Shown: positions 43,786 to 57,200 of the stretch, one piece after another
Layout of the letters: each line of letters starts with the position of its first letter
Numbering within the stretch: position 1 is the first letter of the stretch
NCBI RefSeq assembly: GCF_022682495.2
Contig: NC_071391.1
Location: 83,058,154 to 83,122,153, forward strand
Direction: 5' to 3'
Length of the DNA stretch: 64,000 nucleotides
From: Desmodus rotundus
Taxonomy: Eukaryota; Chordata; Mammalia; Chiroptera; Phyllostomidae
The notes under the pieces: generated by a model
Database searches by the model: none
The model's input: only the letters and a program-made list of their open reading frames with translations
Told to the model about the DNA's origin: nothing
Position numbers and translations under genes: made by a program

Positions 43786-46700
43786 ATGACAATGAATAAG
43801 TACCTATCAATAATAACCTTAAATGGAAATGGATTAAATGCTCCAATCAAAAGGTATAGGGTAGCTGAGTGGATAAGAAAATGTGACCAGCATATATGCT
43901 GTCTACAAGAGACCCACCTGAGACCACAAGATCTACACAGCCTGAAAATGAAGAGATGAAAAAAAATTCTGAGAAAATGGACATAAAAAAAAAAGGGCAG
44001 GCTAGCAATACTTATATCAGACAAAATAGAGTTCAAAAGAAAGGCCATAACAAGAGACAAAGAAGGTCATTATATAATACTTAAGGGAGTAGTCCAACAA
44101 GAGGATATTACCCTTGTAAACATATATGCACCCAACATAGGAGCACGTAAATGTATAAGGAAAATCTTGGAGGACTTCAAGAAAGATATTGACAACAACA
44201 CAATTATAGTAGCACTGGCAACAATGGATAGATCTTCCAAACGATCAACAAGGATATTGTGGAATTGAATGACACTCTAGATCAAATGGACTTAATCGAT
44301 ATATACAGAACCTTTCACCCCAAAGAAGCAAAATATACATTCATTTCAAACACACATGGAACATTTTCACAGATAGATGATGTGATAGGACATAATACAA
44401 GCCTCAAGAAACTCAAGAAAATTGAAATCATATCCAGCATCATCTCGAATCACAGTGGCTTGAAACTAGAAACCAACTTCAAGGAAACAACTCAAAAATA
44501 TTCAAATACATGGAGACTGAATATCATGTTATTAATAATGAATGGTTTAACAATGAGATTGAGGAAGAAATCAAAAAATAGCTGGAAACAAATGAAAATG
44601 AACACACCACAACTTAAAACCTAAGGGACACAGCAAAGGCAATCCTGAGAGGGAAGTTCATAGCAATATAGGTCTACCTAAAGGAGATAGAAAAAAATCT
44701 CAAATAAACAACTTAACCCTACATCTACAAGAAGTAGAGGAATGACAACAAAGGCCAGAGGGAGTAGAAGGAAGGAAATAATCAAGATCAGAGCAGAATT
44801 AAATGACATATAGACTAAAAAAAATTCAAAGGCTCAATGAATCTAGGAGCTTATTCTTTGAAGAGATAAACAAAACTGATAAAACTTTAACCAGGCTTAT
44901 CAAGAGAAAAAGAGAGAGAACCTAAATAAATAAAATCAGAAATGAAAGAAGTAACAATTAATACCACAGAAATGCAAAGGATTGTAAGAAATTACTATAA
45001 ACAACTATATGCCAAGAAATTGGAGAAGCTGGGAGAAATGGGCAAATTTCTACAAACATATAATCTTCCAAAACTGAATCAAGAAGATGCAAAAAGCCTG
45101 AAAGGGACTGCTAACAACTAGTGAAATTGAAGCAGTAATCAAAAAACTCAAGGCACACAAAAGTCTTGGACCAGATGACTTCACAGGTGAATTTTACCAA
45201 ACATTTAAAGAAGAACTAACTCTTATCCTTCTCAAACTATTCCAAAAAATTCAAGAAGAGAGAAGTATCCCATGCTCTTTCTATAAGTCCAGTATTATCC
45301 TAATTCCAAAACCAGGTAAAAGAACAATAAAGAAAGAAAACTACAGGCCAATATCTTTGGAACATAGATGTCAAAATCCTCAACAAAATATTGTCAATCC
45401 GGATCCAGGAATACATTAAAAAGATCATACACTGTAATCAAGTGGGATTCATCCCACATATGCAAGGGTGGTACAATATTCACAATTCAATAAATGTAAT
45501 ATACCACATGAACAAAATGAAGGGCAAAAATCGCATGATCATATCAATAGATGCTGAAAAAGCATTTGATAAAGCACAGTACCCATTTATGATAAAAATA
45601 TACAGCAAAGTGGGAATAGAAGGAGCGTACCTCACATAATAAAGGTCATATATGAGAAACCTACAGCCAACATCATATTCAATGGGCAAAAACTAAAATC
45701 TTCCCCTTAAGATCAGGAACAAGACAAATGTGTCTGCTCTCACTACTCTTATTCAACACAGTACTGGAAGTTCCAGCCACAGCAATCAGACAAAGAAAAG
45801 AAATAAAAGGCATCCAAATTGGAAAGGAGGACGTAAAACTGTCATTATTCGCAGATGACATGATAGTGTACACAGAAAACCCTCTAGGCTCCACCAAAAA
45901 ACTACTTGACCTATTAAGTGAATTTGGCAAAATAGCAGGGTACAAAGTCAGTGTTCAGAAACTGAAGGCAGTTTTATACACCAACAATGAAATGTCAGAA
46001 ACAGAAAGTAGAAAAAAATCCATTTATTATAGCAACAAGAAAAATAAAGTACCTAGGAATAAATTTAACCAAGGAGGTAAAAGACCTGTATGCAGAGAAC
46101 TATAGAACACTGAAGAAAGAAATTCAGGAAGATACAAATAAATGGAAGCGTATACCATGTTCATGGATTGGAAGAATTAACATCATCAAAATGTCTATAC
46201 TACTCAAAGCAATCTATAGATTCAATGCAATTCCTTTTAAAATACCAATGGCATATTCCACAGATCTAGAACAAATATTTCAAAATATCTATGGAACCAA
46301 AAATACCCTGAATAGCCTTGGCAATCTTGAGAAAGAAGAACAAAGCAGGAGGGATCATAATACCTGATATCAAACTACACTACAAGGTCACTGTAATCAA
46401 AGCAGCCTGGTACTGGCATAAGAACAGACACACAGATCAATGGAACAGAACAGAGAGCCCAGAAATAAAGCCATGTTTCTAGTTCAATTAATATTTGAGA
46501 AAGCGGGCAGGAGCTATTTTTACTCCATTTTAAATAGAGTAAAAATAGCCTTTTCAACAAATGTGTTGTGAGAACTGGACTGGTACATGCAAAAAAAAAA
46601 AAAAAGAGAGACAAGACCACTAACTTATGCCATATACCAGAATAAACTCAAAATGAATAAAAGACTTAAATATAAGTTGTGACACCATAGAAGTCTTAGA

Positions 46701-47608
46701 GGAAAAAACATAGGCAGTAAAAATTACAGGTATTCCTCAAAGCAATAGCTTTGCAGATCCCCCAAGGCAAGGGAAATAAAGGGAAAAAATAAACAAATGA
46801 GACTACATCAAATTAAAAAGCTTCTGCATAGCTAAAGAAACCATCACCAAAGTGAAAAGGGATCCAACCATATGTGACAACATATTTGCCAGTGATGCGT
46901 TGGACAAAGGTTTGATCTCCCAAGTATATAAAGAACTCATCCAACTCAACATCAGGAAGACAGACAATCCAATTAAAAAATGGCCAAAGTAAGTGAACAG
47001 ACACTTCTCCAAGGAGGACATACAGAGGGTCCAGAGACATATGAAAGGTTGCTCAACATCACCAGCCATCAGAGAGTTGCAAATTAAAACCACAATGAGA
47101 TTAAAACCTCAATTAAAACCTCATCACCTCACACTGGTCAGAATGGCCATCATAAACAAATCAGCAAACAACAAGTGCTGGTGAGGATGTGAAGAAAAGG
47201 GAAACCTAATGCACTGTTGGTGAGAATGAAGACTGCTACAGCCACTGTGGAAAACAGTATGGAATTTCCTCAAAAAACTAAAAGTGTAACTGCCTTTTGA
47301 CTGAGAGATTCCAGTGGTGGAAATATACCCTGAGAATACCGAATCACCGATTCAAAAGAACTTATGCACCCCTATGTTTATAGCAGTGCTATTTACAATA
47401 GCCAAGTGCTGGAAATAGCTGAAGTGCCCACCAGTAAATGAGTGGATCAAAAAACTGTGGTACATTTACACAGTGGAATACCACACAGGAGAAAGAAAGA
47501 GGAAGGAATTGTGACAGCATGGATGGAAGTGGAGAATATTATTCTAAGTGAATAAGCTAGTCAGTGAAAGACAAGTACAATATGATTTCACCTATAAAAG
47601 GAATCTAA
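43786..47608 (+). pseudogene. ORF2 of L1 C
   Basis: Starts MTMNKYLSIITLNGNGLNAP, the conserved endonuclease N-terminus, and is of normal length (3.82 kb). The endonuclease SDH motif reads SNH (near 44448-44456), losing a catalytic aspartate. The RT active site FADD is intact at 45848-45859 within an open frame of 125 codons. The C-terminus near 47170-47230 is degraded in the cysteine-rich domain. Several frameshifts. Confidence 0.87.
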
Positions 47609-47902
47609 TGAACAAAATAAACTAATGAGCAAAATAGAACCAGAGGCATGGAAACATGGATCAGACTGACAGCTACCAGGGGGAAGGGAGGAGGAGGAAA
47701 ATGGTGGAAAGAAAGGGAAGGGACTAAGAACATGTATGAATGACCCATGGACATGGACAACAGTGTGTGAATTGACTGTGGGAGCAGGTGGTGTGCTGGG
47801 CAGAGGAGGGCAAAGGGGGAAAATTGGGACAACTGTAGTAGAATAACAATAAAAAACTTTAAAAAAGGATGAAAATAAATCAGAAAAAAATAAAATTGTT
47901 TA

Positions 47903-49474
47903 TTTTTTAACACTAACATTCTCTTGGGTTAGGAGTAGGGAGTGAGGGAGGGTGAGGGTAACAGTGGCAGATGGCAAAGGGGCAGCACTGAACGCAGACT
48001 CAGTCTACACTCCAAGAGTTCAGCTTTGGCCTGTGCATAGACAGAAATTAAGCAGATGCCTTCCATCACTGCAAGCTGACAAACCATGTGAAGGAGGAAC
48101 TCATCAGCAGGCAACATGGGAGTTCCCACTGCTCCAGTCACTTGTCTTGAAGGAGCCTTAGCTGAGGTATTGCCAAGCCCAGAGCTCAGTCACAAATCTG
48201 CACAAAGCGCTGTGTCCACGTCTCTGAAAATCAAACACTGTTCTCTGCTTGGCTGGATTGGTTAGATAGCTATTTTATTATTGATCAAACGGGCTTTACA
48301 GAGAGCTGCTCTGAGATGAGGAAAATCTTAAAAGGCTCCCTTGGCTAACTCGGGAAGCTATGATTCAAGTCAGAAAAGAAAGTCCTGTGATCATTTCAGG
48401 ACTAGAGGTCTAAATGTGTCAAAGCAGATGTTGAAAAACTTTTGTTTGATGATGCTGGAGCAGAAACTTTGTGTAGCTACTATCCCATGCCGCAGTGCTT
48501 TCCCTAACATGATCAGAGCAAATAACACACACGACTCTTCCCAGACCATGCTTCCTCTATCAGCAATATCTGGGTTAACATGCAAAAACTTCAGCCATTT
48601 GTATAGTTGCAGATATCTCGATATTCAGCCCTGTGTAGCCAGAGTCTGCATTGAGCCAGCATGTGGCTACCGCTTCCTGCATGTATGTTATGGAAGATGT
48701 CTACCAACTTCTCAATATCTGTTCATAGAGAAGTTGCAGCTTTCTTTTTAAGAAGGCCTACTTAGAGAAGGAGGGAGAGAAATAGGAATATTGTACTAGG
48801 ATTTTCACATTCTTAATTCCATTTACTCTGTGCAGATAGGCGTGGATTTCACCCACGATGCACATGCTCACAAGAACTTATGTAAGGTCACATGCTTGTA
48901 AAAAGTAGAAGTTGGAATCAGATCCAGGAAAATATCAGAGATGAGATTCAACCCCGCCACTTTATGTAGCCAAGGAAAAAATTCTAGCAGAAAGGGAGGT
49001 AGAGTGTAGGGGATTATTGACAAAATGACAGTAACTACCAGAAGGAAGGGAGAATGGTCTCCTCCCCTCCTCCCATTCTCTCTCCTCCAAAGTGGGAAAA
49101 AGAATGGCACCTTGCTTGAGAACTTAAGCTCTTGAAAATGGTGATTTCAAAGCATCTGCAGAATCTTTATGTAGCTAAAGGAACAGCCATTAAGGAGTGG
49201 GAGGTTCAGTAATAGGCCCATTTTTTATTCTCAGTGGCCCAAAGGAGTATAATTTGAAAGGAGTTTGGAAGTTTGGGGGAGAGGAATTAAACTAATACTG
49301 ATCTGCATAGTGATGTAGGCTATTAACTCTGCTGTGGGCTGAAATGGCCCTGAAAATTATGGAATAGTTAAGTAATGTTTCTTTTCCTCATGCTCTGAGA
49401 ATTAATGTTCATAATTTGGAAGTGTATGTGGTGTTTGTGAGGTTCTTAGTGACTGATTAAAAAATTGCCTCTAG
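47903..49474. other. Unique DNA without recognised gene
   Basis: The longest frame (48341-48751, 136 codons) begins with TTG and matches nothing I know. A faint antisense MIR-like stretch lies at 48880-48935 ('aggtcacatgcttgtaaaaa'). Confidence 0.5.
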
Positions 49475-49658
49475 GTCTGAACTATCTATTATGATAGGCA
49501 TGAGTCACATATAACTATTTCAAGTTAAATTAATTAAAATTAAAAACAGTTAAAAATTCAGTTTCTTAGTCACACTAATGACTAGTGGGTACAGTATTGG
49601 ATGGCACAGAAATAGAACATTTCAATTATTACAGAAGTTATATGAGACAGCATTGCTC
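49475..49658. repeat. Old MER-type nonautonomous DNA transposon
   Basis: Shows the order 'gtcacatataactatttcaa', 'taattaaaattaaaaacagt', 'gtgggtacagtattggatgg', 'atagaacatttcaattatta', as in mammalian MER elements of probable hAT-Charlie origin. Exact subfamily not assigned. Confidence 0.55.
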
Positions 49659-50170
49659 ATGACCCTTGGAAAAATAGCAACTTACACCTGCAGGGTGACT
49701 TCAGAAGGGACCAAATTTGGAGTGTTAAGTAATATCTGAATTATCTTGGGGCATGATTCTAGATTGACTGATTGAACAAATGAATGAATACATGTGGTTA
49801 GTAGAGTGAGATGGCTATATGTGTAGGAGGCAGAGGAAGAGGGATATTAAGCTTTAAGATTTTTAGATGAGAAGCCTGGAGCTAGGGGTGTGAGGGATTG
49901 GTATGGATGGAGATAAGGCCATGGAGATAAAGGAGGTCAAAGCACTGTGATGCAAGAGTGGTAAGTCACCATGGGTGACTTGTGTCTTTTCTGTTGATTT
50001 GAAAGAAAAGCAGTGAGGGCAATACCAGCAGATGATGAAAAAGTGGCCCTTTCTTTACACCCAAGTGTCTTAAAAATGGTCTAAACTTGTCTCTTCTTTC
50101 TCAATGAGTACATAGTGGGATTTCCTGTAGACTCTGAGGGAGTTGTCAAATGCCTTCCCCTTGGGCCCCT

Positions 50171-50567
50171 GTATTAGTGTTCTAAGTCTGCTATAGCAAA
50201 GTACCACAAATTGGGTGACTTTAAACAACAGAAATATGTTCTCTCACAATTCTAGAGGCTAGAAGTCCTTCCTGGCCTCTTTCAGCCTCTTGTTGCTGGG
50301 AATTCTTAGCTCCTTGGCTTGTAGATGCATCACTCCAATTTCTGCCTCCATTTTCACATGGCCTTTCCCCCTGTGTATCTGTGTCTCTGGGTTTGAATAT
50401 TCCTCTTTTGATAAGAACATCTGTCATATTGGATTTAAGGCTCACTCACCTAGTACAGCCTCATCTTAACTTGATTACCTCTGCAATGACCCTATTTCCA
50501 AGTAAGGTTAGGATCACAGGTTCCAAATGGACATGTATTTTGGGGGGACACTATTTTGCCCAGTACA
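50171..50567 (-). repeat. MLT1-family solo LTR, antisense
   Basis: Antisense MLT1 phrases in order: 'acaacagaaatatgttctct', 'ggcttgtagatgcatcactc', 'tcacatggcctttccccctg', 'attttggggggacactattt'. It is a different subfamily from the copy at 3610. Confidence 0.8.
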
Positions 50568-53096
50568 GTCTCTGATTTAAAAGTCCCCCTCACTTACTGG
50601 TTTGATGCAAATAGAAATATAGACCTTAATTTATCATTTACTCACTTAACACATTTTCAAAGGTTTGTCCTAAATCTAAGATGCTCAGAGGCTGTAGGTG
50701 GCTCTGGGCACACAAAAATAACACACACAGCCCTTGACCTTAAGCTTCTTATAGTCCTGTGTGTGGCTCAGTGGAACCAGGAAATTTAGGGAGCAAGCCT
50801 GCAGTGTGCAGAGTCCCACCTGTAGCCAAGCCTTAGATAGAAGGGTGCTTTCTTACTTTGGAAGCTTAAAGGAGCCTTGAAACCTGACCCAGAGGAGATT
50901 TTCATAACATCACCTTCACATTATCCCTGTGCAAATTTCATTTTGGGTGATTATATGAATCATGTTAATGGAAGTCCCTTTGCAAAAGAAATCTATTTTG
51001 ATTTCATTGTAATTTATGGCAATGTACAATTTTAATATACTCAAGAGTTATCTGGATGTTATAATGAGCCAGCTACACAATGAGATTTTAAAAAATTATC
51101 TCTTTATTGGAATTTGATATTGACTTACCAAGTAATAATGAATTTCCCTCAATTCCACCCTGGGGTGAGGGTGTGAGGGTGGGTAGAAAGAAAGAGCTGG
51201 AGGTTATTTTTCAAGTGAGATTGTTGAGACTCAGACATCCAATTGGACGTACTCCCTATACTCTTCCCCTTGCCTCCCACCTTTCCCCAGGGCCTGTCCT
51301 GCCACCTTGGCAAGTATATAATGCTCCCTGTGCCACAGGAGGTACCACTTGAGTATACTTTGTATAAGAGTTGCCTAAAAAGTGGCTCTAGCGTCCACGG
51401 GGTCTGTTTTGGTATGCAATTAAACTTTGCATTAATTACCCCCTGACTCCAATCAAAAATTTTTCTCTTCTAGTAAAATGCTTTAGGCTGGCCCAGTTTC
51501 CCCAGGGTGAAAGAATGTTCTGCTGGTACCAGATAAATCTGGTAAACAACCTCACTATTGCTCACATTAGTCCTTTAGAAAGTTCTACCATGGTTTTTGT
51601 GCAAAGCTAATGTGAATGTTGAGCGTAGCAGGGTTCTCTTTGGGTGACCTCCAATTACTGTGCCATCATTAATAGAAGCTCTCCTGTTTCTTCTTATTAT
51701 GCAGTTCAATTACAGAGACTCTCTCTCAGCTCTGGTGTCCTTTCCATTTGTTTACCACCGGCGGGCAAGCATATGCAGGTGGGGCCAATGCACTGGGTGT
51801 TAAGGAGTATGGCCTGTCCCTATGTCTTCCAATTGAAGCATGTGTCACACAATTATTCAAAACAAGAAAATTGCAGTGGTCACGGAATAACATTGTGAGT
51901 GAAGTGCTACTAGAAGCAATTAAAGGGCTCAGAAGGTGAAGTTCATTAATGCTGTGTTATCGCGAGAGCCTTGCCCCTTGCTAAAAACCATCCAGCAAAT
52001 CTCATTTTCTCTTTTCAGTGGTAAAGGCCTGTGGAGGTCTCAGTGAGTCTAATGAGGCCCTGGAGAGGCTGTGTCCAGAGGAGACCAGCAGCCATACACA
52101 GTTCCTCCAACTGCTGTCAGGAATTTGAAACAAGCCTGCTCTTTGACACAACGATGACTTCCCTTCTACCAAGACCCTGTGTTTCAGGCACAAAACTGTA
52201 CTTGGGGTGAAATAAAGTGGTAAAAGGAGGCAACTAATAGAATGGGGTGATGAGAACCTGTTATGGAGAGAAAAAACATTGTTGTTAGCCACAAATTCCC
52301 CAGATTTATCTTTTAAAATAAGCATCTAAATTCTAACCCTTCAAATAGCCTCCAAATGAAACTCTTTATTTGGCATAGTCTTAACTGTCAAAATGTTTCA
52401 TTGTACAAGAAAACATGTGTACTGCTAATATTTTCAAAACACTCAGCAACCATGGTACACGTAAACAGATGCCCTGGAGCCAATAGAAAAGTTGAGTGTT
52501 TCTGAAAGATTCCCATTCTTGTTGTCTTTTGAGAGTAAATCCAGCCCTTAGTGGCAATATGTGGAATTTTTTAAAACACTTTGCTTGCTAAGATGATCCA
52601 GTCAATGGGAAAAGTTATAAAACTCTAGAGAAAAGGCTTTAAAAAGTGTTTCTTCTTCGTGGTGGCATTAGATCCATCACGCTGGTGTCTTGCCAGGTCC
52701 CGAGTCTCTGTCCCAGGATTTTGTAGGACTGACACTCAGTATGCAGTATGTCTCATGAGTAAACAGATAAGGCCCATCATTGCAGCTTCAAAACAACTTT
52801 CTGATGGAATTCATTTTTCCAGCCATCAGTATAATAACCATAATCAATCTTCTCGTTGCCAAGCACAGAATCCCTGTGCAGCCAATTCTTAGTGATGTGA
52901 AGTAACTGATATGCCAATCAGATAAATATTGTGTTAAATTGCACTAAACAACAGTGATAAATGCCACATTATAGACAAATTAAAATTGTGTTTCTCCTTA
53001 GATCCATCTCAGAATTCAAGGGCATCAGAGTAAAATACATCATCAGATCATTGAGTGACAAGTGTGGAGGTCGTTCAGTCTTTCCGGGTTTTTCAG
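50568..53096. other. Long repeat-poor unique stretch
   Basis: After a possible old L2-like scrap (50630-50760) no recognised repeat occurs for over 2 kb. No coding frame is supported. The composition is AT-leaning with homeobox-like TAATTA words (51420-51445). It may hold conserved regulatory DNA, which cannot be judged from one sequence. Confidence 0.45.
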
Positions 53097-53500
53097 TATT
53101 TGTTGTATAACAAACCACCTCAAAATTTAGTGGCTTAAACAAGAATGATGTTTTATTTTTCGTGATTCTGCACCTGAGGCTAGATTCAGTGGTGTGGTTC
53201 TTCGGTGCTGTGAGTGGCTGCTGGGGCTGAGACATCAGAGATAGCTTCTTCACTCCATGGCTTCTGTCTCAGCTGGGATGTGTGGACTGGCTGGGGGCTG
53301 GCTGGAGCATTTCCTGTTTCTCTCCTCTTTCATTCCATGTGGCCTCTGCAGTGTGTTGCAGAGTGGCTTAGGGATCTAAGTGAGAGCATTTCAAGAGGAC
53401 AAGCCCAAAGCAGGCTATACCCTGAAGGTATAATTATAGGGCAGAGTGGCTCATTGGTGGCCATCAGAATGTCTTTTATACTAAGAGTGTTCCTGACTGA
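53097..53500 (-). repeat. MLT1-like LTR, antisense, old
   Basis: Starts 'gttgtataacaaaccacctc' and 'tagtggcttaaacaagaatg', the antisense end of MaLR LTRs. The remainder is diverged. Confidence 0.55.
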
Positions 53501-53675
53501 GCCCAGAAGGTATGCATACACACACACTCGCTCATACACTCATTCATGGAAGCATGCACCATCTGGGAACTAGATCATATTATTTCCTACACCAGGAAAC
53601 TATCCTCTGTGGCTCTAAAATTTGCCTCTTTTCCTCCTCCTCTTCTGCTATTTTTTCTACAGTTGTCTTGATATA

Positions 53676-53805
53676 TAGGGTGGGGCAAAAGTAGGTTTAT
53701 AGTTGTTCATATGGAAAATAATACAATAATTAATAAATAATAATACAAGAATAAACTCTGTGTTTTGTGTACTCCCAACTGTAAACCTACTTTTGCCACA
53801 CCCTG
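53676..53805. mobile_element. Mariner-like MITE, copy 2
   Basis: 130 bp. Left end 'agggtggggcaaaagtaggt' is the inverse of right end 'acctacttttgccacaccct'. It also shares the inner blocks 'acaataattaataaataata' and 'aactgtaaacctacttttgc' with the copy at 23066. TA precedes it (53674-53675), but the base pair after it is mutated. Confidence 0.82.
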
Positions 53806-53811
53806 TTCCAT

Positions 53812-54005
53812 TTACATATCATAAAGTCAACCTGTTTAAAGTACACAATCCAATGGCTTTTAGTTTGCAGAGTTGTACAACAATTACCATAATCCAATTT
53901 TAGAATATTTTTACCTTTGCAAAAGAACATTTGTCCCATTAGTACTTACTCCATACCCCACTCCCATGTCCCCTGCCCTCAGCAAGAGGGAACCCACAAT
54001 CTACT
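53812..54005 (-). repeat. Old L1 3' UTR, antisense (left part)
   Basis: Phrases 'aagtacacaatccaatggct', 'gagttgtacaacaattacca' and 'gagggaacccacaatctact' mark an old L1 3' UTR. The same element resumes at 60271 after L1 D. Confidence 0.7.
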
Positions 54006-54260
54006 TTCTTTGTTGTTGTTGTTGAAGTAGAGTTTTCTGCCTTTTCCCCCCACCCCAGCCCAAGACTCCAGCCCTCCCCACCTCCCTCCCATTTCCATCC
54101 CCACCCCTGTTAATTGTCCATGTGTCCTTTATAATTGTTCCTGCAAACCCTTTAAAATTATTCCTCTGAAATTCCCTCCTCTCTCCCGTTTGGTCACTGT
54201 CAGCCTGTTCTCAGTTTCAGTGTCTTTGGTCATATTTTGCTTGTTTGTTTATTTTGTTGA

Positions 54261-57200
54261 TTAGATTCCTGTTAAAGGTGGATCATACGATATTTGTCTT
54301 TTACCACTAGGCTTATTTCACTTAGCATAATGCTTTCCAGTTCCATCCATGCTGTCACAAAGGGTAGGAGCTCCTTCTTTCTTTCTGCTGCATAGAATTT
54401 CATTGTGTAAATGTCCCATAGTTTTTTGATCCATTTATTTACTGACGGGCACTTAGATTGCTTCCAGCACTTGGCTATTGTAAATTGTGCTGCTATGAAC
54501 ATTGGGGTGCATAGGTTTTTTGGGATTGGTGTTTCAGGGTTCTTAGGACATAATCTTAGCACTGGAATTGCCGGGTCAAAAGGCAGTTCCATTTTTAGTT
54601 TTCTGAGGAAATTCCATACTGTTTTCCACAGTGGTTACACCAGTCTGCAATCCCACCAACAGTGTAATAGGGTTCCCTTTTCTCCACAACCTCTCCAACA
54701 CTTCTTTTTTGTTGCTTTGTTTATGTTGGCCACTCTGACTGGTGTGAGATGATACCTCATTGTGGTTTTAATTTGCATCTCTCTGATAGGTAGCAATACT
54801 GAGCATCTTTTCATATGTCTCTGGGCCCTCTCTGTATGTCCTACTTGGAGAAGTGTCTGTTCAAGTCTTTTGCCCATTTTTTAAATTGGGTTGCTTGTCT
54901 TCTTAGTGTGGAGTTGTGTGAGTTCTTCATATATTTTGGAGATCAGGCCCTTATCTGAGGTATCATTGGCAAATATGTTTTTCCATATGGTTGGTCCTCT
55001 TTTTATTTTAATATTGTTTTCTTTAGCTGTGCAGGAGCTTTTTATTTTGATGAGATCCCATTTGTTTATTCTTTTCTTTATGTCCCTTGCTCTAGGGGAT
55101 CTATCAGTGAAAATACTGCTGCATGAAATATCTGAGATTTTCCTGCCTATGTTCTCCTCTAGGACTTTAATGGTGTCATGACTTATATTTAAATCTTTTG
55201 TCCACCTTGAATTTATTTTTGTGTATGGTGTAAGTTGGTGCTCGAGTTTCATTTTTTTGCATATAGCTGTCCAGCTCTCCCAACACCATTTGCTGAAGAG
55301 GCTATTTTTACTCCATCTTATGCTGCCGCCCCCTTTGTTGAAAATTAATTGACTGTAGAGACTTAGGTGTATTTCTGGGCTCTCTATTCTGTTCCATTGG
55401 TCTATATGTTTGTTTTTATGCCAGTACCAGATAGTTTTGATTACAGTGGCCTTGTAATACAGTTTGGTATCAGGTATTGTGATCCCTCCTACTTTGCTCT
55501 TCTTTCTCAAAATAACAGCAGCTATTTGGGGTCATTTATGGTCCCATATAAATTTTTGAAGTTTTTGTTCTATATCTGTGAAATATGCCATTGGTACTTT
55601 AATAGGAATTGCATTGAATCTATAAATTGCTTTGGGTAGTATGGACATTTTGATGATGTTAATTCTTCCAATCCATGAACATGGTATATGTTTCCATTTG
55701 TTTGTGTCTTCCTTGATTTCTTTCTTCAATGTCGTCTAGTTTTTTGAGTATAGATCTTTTACCTCCTCGGTTAGGTTTATTCCTAGCTATTGTATTTTTC
55801 TTGTTGCTATATAAAATGGGATTTTTTCCCTGACTTCTGCTTCCGATGTTTCATTGTTGCTATACAAAAATCCCTTTGATTTCTGGGTATTGACTTTGTA
55901 TCCCACTATTATGCCAAATTCATTTATTAGGTTGAGCAGTTTTTTGGCAGAGTCTATAGGATTTTCTATGTACACTATCATGTCATCTGCAAACAATGAC
56001 AGTTTTACTTCCTCCTTTCCAATTTGGATTCCTTTTCCTGTCTGATTGCTGTGGCTAAAACTTCCAATACTATGTTGAACAGAAGTGGTGAAAGTGGATA
56101 ACCTTGTCTTGTTCCTGATCTTAGTGGAAAGTTTGAAGTTTTTGTCCACTGAGTATGATGTTGGCTGTAGGTCTCTCATATATGGCCTTTATTATGTTGA
56201 GGAATGCTCCCTCTATTCCCACTTTGCTGAATGTGTTCTGTACCTTATCAAGTGTTTTCCGCATGTGTTGATATGATCATGTGATTTTGTCTTTGCTTTT
56301 GTTTATGTCCTGTATTATATTTAGAGATCTATGAATATTGTACCATTCTTGGTATCTTTTCAAAGAACCAGCTCCTGGATTCATTGATCCTTAAAATTGT
56401 GCTTTTAGTCTCTATGTCATTTAACTCTGCTCTGATCTTGGTTATTTCCTTCCTTCTGCTTGCTCTGGGCTGTCTTTGTTGTTGTTCCTCCAGTTCTTGT
56501 AGGCATAGGGTTAGGTTGTTTGTTTGGAATGTTTCTATCTTTTTAAGGTAGGCCTGTATTGCTATGAACTTCTCTCTCAGGTCTGCCTTTGCTGTGTCCC
56601 ATAGTTTTGGGTTGTTGTGAGTTTGTTTTTGTTTGTGTCCAGAAAGTTTTTGATTTCTTCCCTAATCTTGTTCTTCACACATTCATTTTTTAATAGCATG
56701 CTATTCAATCTCCATGAGTTTGAGTGTTTTGGGTTTTTTTCCTTTGGGGTTGGTTTCTAGTTTCAGTCCCTTGTGGTCAGAGAAAATGCTTGATATGATT
56801 TCAGTTTTCTTCAATTTGTTGAGGCTTGTTTTGTGTCCTATCATGTGGTCTATCTTTGAAAATGTTCCATGTGCATTTGAAAAGAATGTGTATTTTGCTT
56901 CTTTGTGATGAAAAGCTCTATGTAAATCACTTAAGCCCATTTGATCTAGGGCATTGTTTGATGCTACAATATCTTTTTGATATTTTGTTTGGAAGATCTG
57001 TGCACTTTTGACAGTGGGGTTTTAAAATCCCCTACTATAATTATGTTGCTGTCAATCTATCTGGGAAGCTCTTCAGTTCCCAATATCTGTCTTGAAGTTC
57101 TCCAAGATTTTCTTTATGTATTTGGGTGCTCCTATGTTGGGTACATGTATATTTACAATGCTTATGTTCTCTTGGTGGATTCTTCCTTTGCGTATTATGA

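Larger units (their letters stand above)
39813..47902 (+). mobile_element. L1 C, full length (8.06 kb) with a 3-kb 5' UTR
   Basis: The element is 39830-47885. A 17-base duplication with one mismatch flanks it (39813-39829 and 47886-47902). It starts with AAGATGG at 39839-39845. The 5' UTR runs to 42827, about twice the length seen in the deleted L1 at 8.5 kb, owing to three pyrimidine-rich tandem units. ORF1 is 42828-43733 and ORF2 is 43786-47608, then a G-rich 3' UTR and A-rich tail. Both ORFs are broken. Confidence 0.9.

Noticed and set aside
48341..48751. 136-codon open frame in unique DNA
   Set aside because: It starts with TTG, has no recognisable domain, and has a second frame open on the other strand (48585-48391). 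Not enough to call a gene.
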